Of a stretch of DNA of 7,266 nt, positions 1 through 5,950 are shown one piece after another (the stretch's first letter is position 1; every line of letters begins with the position of its first letter). Origin of the DNA: Pseudomonadota bacterium (GTDB lineage Bacteria; Pseudomonadota; Alphaproteobacteria; Rhizobiales; Xanthobacteraceae); assembly GCA_023442085.1 (NCBI GenBank), contig JAEZMT010000261.1, forward strand, positions 1 through 7,266, written 5' to 3'. The notes under the pieces were generated by a model that saw nothing but the letters and a program-made list of their open reading frames with translations, searched no databases and was not told where the DNA came from. Both the position numbers and the translations under genes were made by a program.

Positions 1-848
1 ATGTGCGCTTCTCCGTCTGGTGGCTGCGCCTGTGGCCGCTGTGGCTCTCGGCCGGCGGCATGGCGTTCTGGGCCAAGCTGCTCGGGCCCTTCTTCGCGGT
101 CAGCAAGGTGGCGCGGCGCAATCTCGCCGCGGCCTACCCGGAGAAGAGCAAGGCCGAGATCAACGCCCTCATTCGCGGTATCTGGGCCAATATGGGCCGG
201 CTCGCCGCCGAATTCGCCCAGCAGGACCGCCTGTGGGACTATGACCCCGCGCATCCCGACACCGGCCGGATCGAGGTGAAGGGCGCGGAAATCTTCCAGC
301 GGCTGCGAGACGACGGCCGCCCCGCCCTCTTCTTCACCGCCCACACCGGCAATTGGGAATTGTGCGCCATTGCCGGCGCCAAGTTCGATGTGCCCGGCGG
401 CGTGCTGTATCGCGCGCCCAACAACAAGCGCGCCGCCGAGCTCATCGAGGAAATGAGGTCGGGCACCATGCCCGGCCTCATCCGCGCCGGCCGCGACGCG
501 GGGCGCCAGATGGCGCGGATGCTGGCGGAGGGGCAGCATCTCGGGATGCTGGTGGACCAGTATTGGACCGGTGGCCCCGAGGTGATGTTCTTCGGCCGCC
601 CCTGCGCAACCAATCCCACGCTGGCCCGCCTCGCCCGGCAGTTCGATTGCCCGGTGCATGGCATGCGCGTCATCCGCCTGCCCGGCGCACGGTTCCGGGT
701 GGAGATCACCGAGCAAGTCGCTCTGCCCCGGGATGCCGAGGGCAAGATCGAGGTGGTGGGCGCGATGCAGGCCGTCACCTCCGTCATCGAGGGCTGGGTG
801 CGCGAATATCCCGAGCAATGGCTCTGGCTGCACCGCCGCTGGCGTTGA
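1..848 (+). CDS. Lipid A biosynthesis lauroyl-type acyltransferase (LpxL/HtrB family), 5' partial
   Basis: This is a membrane-associated acyltransferase of the LpxL/HtrB (LPLAT) family, which transfers a fatty acyl chain from acyl-ACP to a lipid A precursor at the inner membrane. The reading frame starts at base 3 and gives 281 residues to the TGA at 846-848. The catalytic H-x4-E motif is visible as HTGNWE (residues 114-119 counted from base 3). Other family marks are LVDQ (183-186), FFGRP (196-200) followed by NPTLARLA, and the C-terminal PEQWLWLHRRW (270-280). The N-terminus is rich in Trp and Leu, as expected for a membrane anchor. Family members are usually about 290-310 residues and the frame is open to the window edge. 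The GTG at base 3 is therefore probably an internal Val codon, with roughly 10-30 residues missing. The acyl chain and acceptor site cannot be told from sequence, so no gene symbol is given. Confidence 0.88.
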   Translation, partial: VRFSVWWLRLWPLWLSAGGMAFWAKLLGPFFAVSKVARRNLAAAYPEKSKAEINALIRGIWANMGRLAAEFAQQDRLWDYDPAHPDTGRIEVKGAEIFQRLRDDGRPALFFTAHTGNWELCAIAGAKFDVPGGVLYRAPNNKRAAELIEEMRSGTMPGLIRAGRDAGRQMARMLAEGQHLGMLVDQYWTGGPEVMFFGRPCATNPTLARLARQFDCPVHGMRVIRLPGARFRVEITEQVALPRDAEGKIEVVGAMQAVTSVIEGWVREYPEQWLWLHRRWR

Positions 849-862
849 CAGCCGCTTTCCCC

Positions 863-889
863 TTGCCGCGGTCCTGCCAATCCTATAAA
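863..889 (+). promoter_or_regulatory. Candidate promoter for purEK
   Basis: The 75-base gap before purE contains TATAAA (884-889), the best -10 match in the region. A TTGCCG element (863-868) lies 15 bases upstream; read as CTTGCC (862-867) the spacer is 16. Alphaproteobacterial -35 boxes often read CTTGNC. The TATAAA overlaps a short inverted repeat, AAAGC (887-891) and GCTTT (896-900), which could be an operator or chance. A perfect TTGACA at 845-850 overlaps the upstream stop codon but is 33 bases from the TATAAA, too far to pair with it. This is a prediction by eye only. Confidence 0.4.
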
Positions 890-923
890 GCCCGCGCTTT
901 CCAATTTCGCGAAGGTTCGAGGG

Positions 924-1406
924 ATGAGCACGGCTGACGTTGCCGTCATCATGGGCAGCCAGTCCGATTGGGAGACCATGCGCCACGCAGCGGAGACGCT
1001 GGAGGCGCTCGGGATCTCGCACGACTGCCGCATCGTCTCCGCCCATCGCACGCCCGATCGCATGTATGCCTTCGCCAGGAGCGCGCGGGCGGACGGCTTC
1101 AAGGTGATCATCGCCGGTGCCGGCGGGGCGGCCCATTTGCCCGGAATGGTGGCGGCGCTGACCTCCCTGCCGGTATTCGGCGTGCCGGTTCAGTCCAAGG
1201 CGCTGTCCGGCCTCGACAGTCTCTACTCCATCGTCCAGATGCCGGCCGGCATCCCGGTGGGAACGCTGGCCATCGGCGTCGCGGGCGCAACCAACGCAGG
1301 CCTGCTCGCAGCGGCCGTTCTGGCCATTTCGGATCCCGCCCTCGCCGAGCGGCTCGACGCCTGGCGCGCGGCGCGCACCGATGCGGTGGCGGAACGGCCG
1401 GTCTGA
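924..1406 (+). CDS. purE: N5-carboxyaminoimidazole ribonucleotide mutase PurE (class I)
   Basis: PurE rearranges N5-CAIR to 4-carboxy-5-aminoimidazole ribonucleotide (CAIR) in de novo purine synthesis, in the cytoplasm. The 160-residue length matches class I bacterial PurE. Diagnostic motifs are all present: IMGSQSDWETM (9-19), SAHRTPD (39-45) with the conserved catalytic His41, AGAGGAAHLPGM (64-75), and VPVQSKALSG (87-96) leading into DSLYSIVQMPAGIPV (98-112). The ATG start is supported by GAAGG at 911-915 with an 8-base spacer; GAGGG also abuts the start codon. purK begins 2 bases after the stop, so the pair is almost certainly co-transcribed and translationally coupled. The presence of PurK next door shows that this is the N5-CAIR mutase rather than a direct AIR carboxylase (class II). 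Confidence 0.97.
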   Translation: MSTADVAVIMGSQSDWETMRHAAETLEALGISHDCRIVSAHRTPDRMYAFARSARADGFKVIIAGAGGAAHLPGMVAALTSLPVFGVPVQSKALSGLDSLYSIVQMPAGIPVGTLAIGVAGATNAGLLAAAVLAISDPALAERLDAWRAARTDAVAERPV

Positions 1407-1408
1407 CC

Positions 1409-2521
1409 ATGCTTCGTCCAGGCAGCGTCATCGGCATACTCGGCGGCGGCCAGCTCGGTCGCATGATTGCTCTCGCGGCGGCAGAGCTCGGTCTCAAGGC
1501 TCACGTCCTGTGCCCGGACAGGGACAGCCCCGCCTTCCATGTGAGCGCCGCGCATTTTTGCGCCGCCTACGACGATTTCGACGCGCTGGCGCAGTTCGCT
1601 GCCGGCGTCGACGTCGTGACCTATGAATTCGAGAACGTGCCGCTGGCCACCGCCGAATTGCTCGCCGCCCGGGTGCCGCTGCGGCCCGGCGCCAAGGCGC
1701 TCGCCATCACGCAGGACCGGCTCGCGGAAAAGACCTTCGTGCGCGACCTCGGCATCGAGACCGCCCCGTTCGCCGCCGTGGACAGCCTCGCCGACCTTGA
1801 AGCCGCAGTCGCCCAGCTCGGCCTGCCCGCCGTGCTGAAGACGCGGCGCTTCGGCTATGACGGCAAGGGACAGGTGATGATCCGCCCCGGCGAGGACCTC
1901 ACCGCGGCGTGGCACGCGCTCGGACGGCAGAGCGCGATCCTTGAGGGCTTCGTCAGCTTCTCCCGCGAGGTGTCCGTGGTGGCTGCCCGGCGCGGCGATG
2001 GCGCCTTCTGCGCCTTTGACGTCACCGAGAACGTCCATCGCGAGCATATCCTGCACACCTCCACCGTGCCCGCCACGCTCACGCCCGAGGCCGCCCGAAA
2101 GGCGCGCGCCATGGCGCGGGACATCGGCGACGCGCTCGAATACGAGGGCGTGTTCGCGGTCGAGATGTTCGTGGTCTGCCAGGGCTCGAACGAGCGGGTG
2201 ATCGTGAATGAGATCGCGCCCCGTGTGCACAACAGTGGTCACTGGACCCAGGACGGCGCGGTCACGTCCCAATTCGAGCAGCATGTGCGCGCCATCGCCG
2301 GCTGGCCGCTCGGCGAGGTGTCGCGCCTCGGCCGGGCGCAGATGACCAACCTCATCGGTGCCGACGTGCATGAGTGGCACGCGCTGCTCGCGGAACCCGG
2401 CACGCACGTCCATCTCTATGGCAAGGAAGAAGCCCGCGCCGGCCGCAAGATGGGCCACGTGGTGCGGGTCGCGCGCGATCCGCAGGCCTGCGCTAACCTG
2501 CCGGACGGCGAAGGCTGTTGA
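1409..2521 (+). CDS. purK: N5-carboxyaminoimidazole ribonucleotide synthase PurK
   Basis: PurK is an ATP-grasp enzyme that uses ATP and bicarbonate to carboxylate AIR to N5-CAIR, the substrate of PurE. From the ATG at 1409 it has 370 residues, normal for the family. The N-terminal PreATP-grasp domain opens with GILGGGQLGRM (9-19), and TYEFENVP (71-78) is a PurK hallmark. The ATP-grasp core includes KTRRFGYDGKGQ (144-155), the metal-binding region around FAVEMF (249-254), and NEIAPRVHNSGHWT (267-280). The C-terminal domain carries HLYGKEEARAGRKMGH (335-350), another strong PurK motif. The frame is also open upstream through purE, but that extension is an overlap artefact, and the ATG two bases after the purE stop gives the correct family N-terminus. 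No intact terminator is obvious directly after the stop. Confidence 0.97.
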   Translation: MLRPGSVIGILGGGQLGRMIALAAAELGLKAHVLCPDRDSPAFHVSAAHFCAAYDDFDALAQFAAGVDVVTYEFENVPLATAELLAARVPLRPGAKALAITQDRLAEKTFVRDLGIETAPFAAVDSLADLEAAVAQLGLPAVLKTRRFGYDGKGQVMIRPGEDLTAAWHALGRQSAILEGFVSFSREVSVVAARRGDGAFCAFDVTENVHREHILHTSTVPATLTPEAARKARAMARDIGDALEYEGVFAVEMFVVCQGSNERVIVNEIAPRVHNSGHWTQDGAVTSQFEQHVRAIAGWPLGEVSRLGRAQMTNLIGADVHEWHALLAEPGTHVHLYGKEEARAGRKMGHVVRVARDPQACANLPDGEGC

Positions 2522-2599
2522 TCTCTTAAGCCGGCTCTTCCGCAACGGACTGAGACGAATCGCCCTGATGACGCGCCGCAGCGTTTGACGCATGACTCG

Positions 2600-2633
2600 G
2601 TCGGACTGAGCGGTTTTAAAGTACCACTCCGAC
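2600..2633. repeat. Imperfect inverted repeat with A/T-rich centre
   Basis: GTCGGA (2600-2605) is matched by its exact complement TCCGAC (2628-2633). Closer in, GCGGT (2610-2614) pairs with ACCAC (2623-2627) with one mismatch, leaving an A/T-rich centre (TTTAAAGT). Four left-arm bases (2606-2609) would bulge. No T-run follows, so it is a poor terminator for purK. It could be a dispersed intergenic palindrome of the kind common in rhizobial genomes, a protein-binding site, or a leader structure for the small gene that begins at 2657. A second copy elsewhere cannot be seen from this window. Confidence 0.4.
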
Positions 2634-2656
2634 GCAAATCGAAACTGTGGTGGCAG

Positions 2657-2932
2657 ATGTCTTTGTCCGACGATCGCATCAAGGACCGCTTCTCCGAATG
2701 GCTTCGGGACCTCGCGCGGCACATGGCCCGGTCCGGGCGCTATTGCAGCTGGCGCGTGATCCAGATCGAGCTGCGCTTCATGCAGGGCATCCGCGAGGCG
2801 GCGACCTGCTTTTCCGATGCCGCCATCCGCAGCGAGCTCGATGCTCTGTGTCGCGAAGCGCAGCGGAGCGGGGGCGCCATGTTCATGGCCCGCGCGCAGG
2901 GCGAATCCGCTTTGCCCGCCGCCGGCTGCTGA
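2657..2932 (+). CDS. Small protein of unknown function (91 aa)
   Basis: I do not recognise this protein. From the ATG at 2657 it encodes 91 residues ending at TGA 2930-2932. It is soluble-looking, with no signal peptide or membrane segment. Most of it appears helical and mixed-charge: an N-terminal stretch (about 5-27, with FSEWLRDLARHMARSG at 12-27), then SWRVIQIELRFMQGIREA (31-48), then a helix around 54-70. Four cysteines (30, 51, 65, 91) are not arranged as a classic zinc motif. Third codon positions from 2657 onward are strongly G/C, as in the neighbouring genes, which supports real coding. The frame is open back to a TTG at 2585, but that 24-codon extension has many A/T third positions and overlaps the inverted repeat, so I prefer the ATG. 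The Shine-Dalgarno is weak (GGTGG at 2649-2653). It lies between purK and rpsU on the same strand, probably as a separate unit. Confidence 0.6.
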   Translation: MSLSDDRIKDRFSEWLRDLARHMARSGRYCSWRVIQIELRFMQGIREAATCFSDAAIRSELDALCREAQRSGGAMFMARAQGESALPAAGC

Positions 2933-2980
2933 GCCTCGCTGCCCCCAGCTCCGGTGACCTGGGCGTCCGCGAAAGTGAGC

Positions 2981-3006
2981 CGGCGCAAGGCGCCGCCCCC
3001 GTTTTT
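2981..3006 (+). terminator. Weak terminator candidate after the small gene
   Basis: CGGCGC (2981-2986) and GCGCCG (2990-2995) form a perfect 6-bp GC stem with a 3-base loop. A C-run and then GTTTTT (3001-3006) follow. The T-run starts about six bases after the stem, further than in an ideal intrinsic terminator, so termination here may be partial or absent. Its position about 50 bases after the small gene's stop fits the role. Confidence 0.35.
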
Positions 3007-3023
3007 CGGCCGCGCGAGGCGTG

Positions 3024-3052
3024 TGGACAAGCTGCACCTCTTCTGGTAAGAG
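3024..3052 (+). promoter_or_regulatory. Candidate rpsU promoter
   Basis: TGGACA (3024-3029) matches the -35 consensus at five of six positions. TAAGAG (3047-3052) lies 17 bases downstream and is a poor -10 (three of six). If used, it would give an rpsU leader of roughly 100 bases. This is the best pair I could find by eye in the gap, and it is weak. Confidence 0.25.
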
Positions 3053-3149
3053 AGCGCTTCTTTCGGGCAGGTCGAGGTCAGGCGTACGCGCCGGCTTCAG
3101 CGGTCCGATGTTTCAAATCAGGTTAGGCACCGGCTCGGCGCAACAGCTC

Positions 3150-3156
3150 GAAGAGG
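3150..3156 (+). promoter_or_regulatory. Shine-Dalgarno site for rpsU
   Basis: GAAGAGG lies 7 bases before the GTG at 3164. It fixes that GTG as the start, since no ATG in this frame lies nearby and the family N-terminus begins exactly there. Confidence 0.7.
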
Positions 3157-3163
3157 TAAACAC

Positions 3164-3394
3164 GTGCAAGTTCTCGTCCGCGATAACAACGTCGATCAGG
3201 CCCTCAAGGCGCTCAAGAAGAAGATGCAGCGCGAGGGGATCTTCCGCGAGATGAAGCTGCGTGGCCACTACGAGAAGCCGTCCGAGAAGCGCGCCCGCGA
3301 GGAGGCCGAGGCCATCCGCCGCGCCCGCAAGCTGGCCCGCAAGCGCGCCCAGCGCGAAGGCCTCATCCCCTCCAAGCCCCGCCCCACCCGCTGA
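3164..3394 (+). CDS. rpsU: Small ribosomal subunit protein bS21
   Basis: bS21 is a small basic protein of the 30S subunit that sits near the 3' end of 16S rRNA and contributes to translation initiation. The 76-residue product has the family N-terminus MQVLVRDNNVDQALKALKKK (1-20), then the conserved segment GIFREMKLRGHYEKPSEKR (25-43). The tail is highly basic and Arg/Lys rich (44-76), typical of alphaproteobacterial forms that extend beyond the E. coli core. The start is GTG, supported by GAAGAGG 7 bases upstream. A strong stem-loop terminator follows at 3479, so the gene probably forms a single-gene transcript separated from zwf. Similar basic tails are normal in this lineage, and nothing looks damaged. 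Confidence 0.97.
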   Translation: MQVLVRDNNVDQALKALKKKMQREGIFREMKLRGHYEKPSEKRAREEAEAIRRARKLARKRAQREGLIPSKPRPTR

Positions 3395-3478
3395 GGCGCA
3401 AGGGTCGCTGAGGTCCGCAACGCCGGGCATTCGAGCTGACCGTCGAACGCGTCCCCTCAGTTGGTTTGCAAGCTTAGC

Positions 3479-3505
3479 AACCGCGCGACCCCGTCGCGCG
3501 GTTTT
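3479..3505 (+). terminator. Rho-independent terminator after rpsU
   Basis: AACCGCGCGA (3479-3488) and TCGCGCGGTT (3494-3503) form a perfect 10-bp, mostly G/C stem around the loop CCCCG (3489-3493). It runs directly into TTTT (3502-3505), and another short T-run follows at 3509-3511. It lies 84 bases after the rpsU stop and isolates rpsU from the zwf operon. This is the clearest terminator in the window. Confidence 0.85.
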
Positions 3506-3739
3506 GCGTTTCTCGGCTCCTCGCGTGCGCCGCCGGTTCGCCCACCCGTCACTCGGTTGTCTCGTCACCGTGGCAAGAGGGGCGGCCTCCACTCAGATTG
3601 CGGTGCCATCCGCTCGATCCCTGCTCTAGACTGGCCTCACGCCGCTTCGGCCGAACCTTGATCTTCGGACCGTGATCCGGTGGAGGATCGGACGATCGGC
3701 GCACAGGGCGGAAGGCCGCCCAGACAGGAGAAAGGCCGG
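3506..3739 (+). other. Leader and upstream region of zwf
   Basis: Together with the rpsU trailer, the gene-free stretch is 345 bases (3395-3739). After the terminator I see no convincing gene or RNA. It must carry the promoter of the zwf-pgl-pgi group if the terminator works. The only promoter-like pieces are TTGCGG (3598-3603) and TAGACT (3627-3632, four of six matches to a -10). Their 23-base spacing is too wide for a standard sigma-70 pair. The frame of zwf is open back to a GTG at 3680, but the stretch 3680-3739 looks untranslated because a better ribosome binding site lies before the ATG at 3740. Confidence 0.5.
3726..3730 (+). promoter_or_regulatory. Shine-Dalgarno site deciding the zwf start
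   Basis: AGGAG lies 9 bases before the ATG at 3740. It favours that start over the in-frame GTG at 3680, which has no comparable site upstream and would add 20 residues not expected before the Rossmann fold. Confidence 0.65.
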
Positions 3740-5215
3740 ATGGTCGCGCGTGTGGTCACTGTCGAGCCCTTCGATATCGTCGTCTTCGGTGCAACCGGCG
3801 ATCTCGCCCGCCGCAAGCTTCTCCCGGCCCTCTTCGAGCGCGATCTCGCCGGCCAGATCCCGGACGATGCGCGCATCATCGGCACCTCTCGCCGCCCCCT
3901 CCCTGACGAGGATTTCCGCGCCTTCGCCCGTGATGCCCTCGGCGTTGCGGACGGGGTGGAGGACGTGGATCAGTCCGTGCTGGCCCGCTTCCTTGCGCGG
4001 CTAAGCTATGTCGCTGTCGATGCTCAGTCGGATGAAGGCTGGTCCGATCTCGCCGAGCTCCTGAAGACCGGCGAGGACCGCGTCCGCGTGTTCTATCTGG
4101 CCGTGGGGCCGGACCTGTTCGATCCCATCTGCGCGCGCATCGGCGCGTTCGGCCTTGTCACCGATCTCTCGCGGGTGGTGGTGGAGAAGCCGGTGGGCAA
4201 GGACCTCGCCTCCGCCCAGAAGGTGAATGCGGCGGTGGGGCGCGTCTTCCGCGAGGAGGCGGTGTTCCGCATCGATCATTATCTTGGCAAGGAGACGGTG
4301 CAGAACCTGATGGCGCTAAGGTTCGCCAACGCCTTGTTCGAGCCGGTGTGGAACAACGCGCACATCGATCACGTGCAGATCACCGTCGCGGAGAGCATCG
4401 GCACCGCCGGCCGCGCCGGCTATTACGACACGGCCGGTGCGCTGCGGGACATGGTGCAGAACCATATCCTCCAGCTCCTGTGTCTCGTCGCCATGGAGCC
4501 GCCGGTGTCGCTCGATGCGGACGCAGTGCGCGACGAGAAGCTGAAGGTGCTCAAGGCGCTGGAGCCCATCAACGAAAGCAATTTCGCGCAGATGACCGTG
4601 CGCGGCCAGTATCGCGCCGGCGCCTCGGCCGGCGGGGCGGTGCCCGGCTATCTGGAGGAACTTGGCTCCGGCGAGAGCGAGACGGAGACCTTCGTCGCCA
4701 TCAAGGCGGAGATCGGCAACTGGCGCTGGTCCGGCGTGCCGTTCTATCTGCGCACGGGCAAGCGGCTCGCGTCGCGGGTCTCCGAGATCGTCGTCGCCTT
4801 CCGGCCGATCCCCCATTCGGTGTTCGACAGCCACGCCGGCCCGATCATGGCAAACCGCCTCGTCATCCGCCTGCAGCCGGACGAGGGCGTGAAACTCTGG
4901 CTCATGATCAAGGATCCGGGCCCAGGCGGCATGCGTTTGCAGCACGTCCCGCTCGACATGAGCTTCGCATCCGTGTTCGGCGTGCGGAACCCGGATGCCT
5001 ATGAGCGGCTTATCATGGACGTCGTGCGGGGCAATCAGACATTGTTCATGCGCCGCGACGAGGTGGAAGCCGCCTGGCGCTGGGTGGGGCCCATTCTCGA
5101 CGCGTGGCGTGCCTCGCGCGACCAGCCCAAGCCTTACACGGCCGGGACATGGGGGCCATCCGCCGCCATCGCCCTGATCGAACGGGATGGGCGCACCTGG
5201 ACCGATGACGCCTGA
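3740..5215 (+). CDS. zwf: Glucose-6-phosphate 1-dehydrogenase Zwf
   Basis: Zwf oxidises glucose-6-phosphate to 6-phosphogluconolactone with NAD(P)+, feeding the oxidative pentose phosphate and Entner-Doudoroff routes in the cytoplasm. The 491-residue length is typical. The N-terminal Rossmann domain has the dinucleotide motif GATGDLARRKLLPAL (17-31). GTSRRPL (48-54) places Arg51 and Arg52 where residues reading the NADP 2'-phosphate are expected. EKPVGKD (149-155) and the active-site signature RIDHYLGKE (177-185) follow. His180 and His242 (in QNHILQ) match the two conserved catalytic-region histidines. RAGYYDTAGALRDMVQNH (225-242) and YLRTGKRL (336-343) are further family marks in the C-terminal domain. 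The start is set by AGGAG 9 bases before the ATG. The stop overlaps or nearly touches pgl, pointing to one operon with pgl and pgi. Confidence 0.97.
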   Translation: MVARVVTVEPFDIVVFGATGDLARRKLLPALFERDLAGQIPDDARIIGTSRRPLPDEDFRAFARDALGVADGVEDVDQSVLARFLARLSYVAVDAQSDEGWSDLAELLKTGEDRVRVFYLAVGPDLFDPICARIGAFGLVTDLSRVVVEKPVGKDLASAQKVNAAVGRVFREEAVFRIDHYLGKETVQNLMALRFANALFEPVWNNAHIDHVQITVAESIGTAGRAGYYDTAGALRDMVQNHILQLLCLVAMEPPVSLDADAVRDEKLKVLKALEPINESNFAQMTVRGQYRAGASAGGAVPGYLEELGSGESETETFVAIKAEIGNWRWSGVPFYLRTGKRLASRVSEIVVAFRPIPHSVFDSHAGPIMANRLVIRLQPDEGVKLWLMIKDPGPGGMRLQHVPLDMSFASVFGVRNPDAYERLIMDVVRGNQTLFMRRDEVEAAWRWVGPILDAWRASRDQPKPYTAGTWGPSAAIALIERDGRTWTDDA

Positions 5216-5933
5216 GGCCTCCGTGACCCCGCCGATCACTCCCATAGCCCTCAACACCTACGACGATTCCGCGGGCCTCGCCCGGGCGCTGGCCGCCCAC
5301 GTGGCCGAGGCCCTGCGCGGCCGCATTGACCGCGACGGAAGCGCGAGCCTTGCCGTCTCTGGCGGGCGGACCCCGGTGGCCTTCTTCGAAATGCTGTCCG
5401 GCGCGCCCATCGATTGGAGCCGAGTCGCGGTGACGCTTGTGGACGAGCGTTGGGTTCCCGAGACGTCGGAACGCTCCAACGCCGCGCTGGTGCGACGCCA
5501 TCTGCTGAAAGGGCCGGCCTCCGCCGCCCGCTTCGTACCGCTCTATACCGGCGCGGCGACGCCGGAGGATGGACTGGCCGCGGCAACGGCCGCGATCGCC
5601 ACCCTCCCCGCCCCTTTCACGGCCGTTGTGCTGGGGATGGGCGACGATGGACACACCGCGTCCTTCTTCCCTGGTGCCGAAACCCTTGCGGCGGCCATCG
5701 ACCCGTCCGGGCCCGAAGCCCTCATCGCCGTGCGGGCCGATGCGGCGGGCGAACCGCGCATCACGTTTACCCTGCCCCGGCTGGCTTCAGCCGAGACCCT
5801 GGTGCTGCATATCGAGGGCATGACCAAGCGCGCCGTTCTGGAGCGCGCCTGTGCCAGCGGCCCGGTCGAGGACTTGCCTGTCCGCGCCATTCTGACGGCA
5901 CGCGCGCCTGTCGATGTGATGTGGTGCCCCTGA
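5205..5933 (+). CDS. pgl: 6-phosphogluconolactonase Pgl (DevB type)
   Basis: Pgl hydrolyses 6-phosphogluconolactone, the product of Zwf, to 6-phosphogluconate. From the ATG at 5205 it has 242 residues, normal for the DevB/SOL type and unlike the longer beta-propeller YbhE type. Motifs are SGGRTP (52-57), LVDERWVP (78-85), SN (91-92), and GMGDDGHTASFFPG (144-157) with the conserved Asp and His of the active site. RITFTLP (185-191) sits near the C-terminal substrate-binding part. The start is uncertain among three in-frame codons. ATG 5187 and ATG 5205 overlap the zwf end, while GTG 5223 lies just after the zwf stop with GAGG (5214-5217) five bases upstream. Conserved similarity begins around LNTYDDSAGLARAL, downstream of all three. 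Either way, expression is probably coupled to zwf. pgi follows after 17 bases. Confidence 0.94.
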   Translation: MTPEASVTPPITPIALNTYDDSAGLARALAAHVAEALRGRIDRDGSASLAVSGGRTPVAFFEMLSGAPIDWSRVAVTLVDERWVPETSERSNAALVRRHLLKGPASAARFVPLYTGAATPEDGLAAATAAIATLPAPFTAVVLGMGDDGHTASFFPGAETLAAAIDPSGPEALIAVRADAAGEPRITFTLPRLASAETLVLHIEGMTKRAVLERACASGPVEDLPVRAILTARAPVDVMWCP

Positions 5934-5950
5934 CAACAAAGGTTCGAGCC

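Noticed and set aside
968..1408. N-terminal extension of the purK frame back through purE
   Set aside because: It overlaps purE out of frame. The ATG at 1409 gives the canonical GILGGGQLGRM N-terminus.
2585..2656. Upstream extension of the small gene from TTG 2585
   Set aside because: Its third codon positions are much poorer in G/C than the rest of the gene, it covers the inverted repeat, and it has no Shine-Dalgarno site.
1223..3037. A 604-codon open frame on the - strand across purE, purK and the small gene
   Set aside because: It is antisense to clear purE and purK coding sequence and has no recognisable domains. Long antisense frames are expected in DNA with such high third-position G/C.
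3021..3254. A 77-codon + strand frame overlapping the rpsU start
   Set aside because: It overlaps rpsU out of frame and its composition is a shadow. rpsU has a full family match and a Shine-Dalgarno site.
3391..3460. CTGAGG and CCTCAG pairing in the rpsU trailer
   Set aside because: It is a 6-base match over more than 40 bases with a second competing CTGAGG at the stop codon. There is no sign that it is more than chance.
3261..3629. A 122-codon + strand frame running over the end of rpsU and the terminator
   Set aside because: It is Pro-, Ala- and Arg-rich shadow sequence in another frame of rpsU and reads straight through the strong stem-loop.
4316..5257. A 313-codon open frame on the - strand inside zwf
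   Set aside because: It is an antisense shadow of zwf with a His- and Arg-rich composition typical of reversed G/C-rich codons, and shows no motif.
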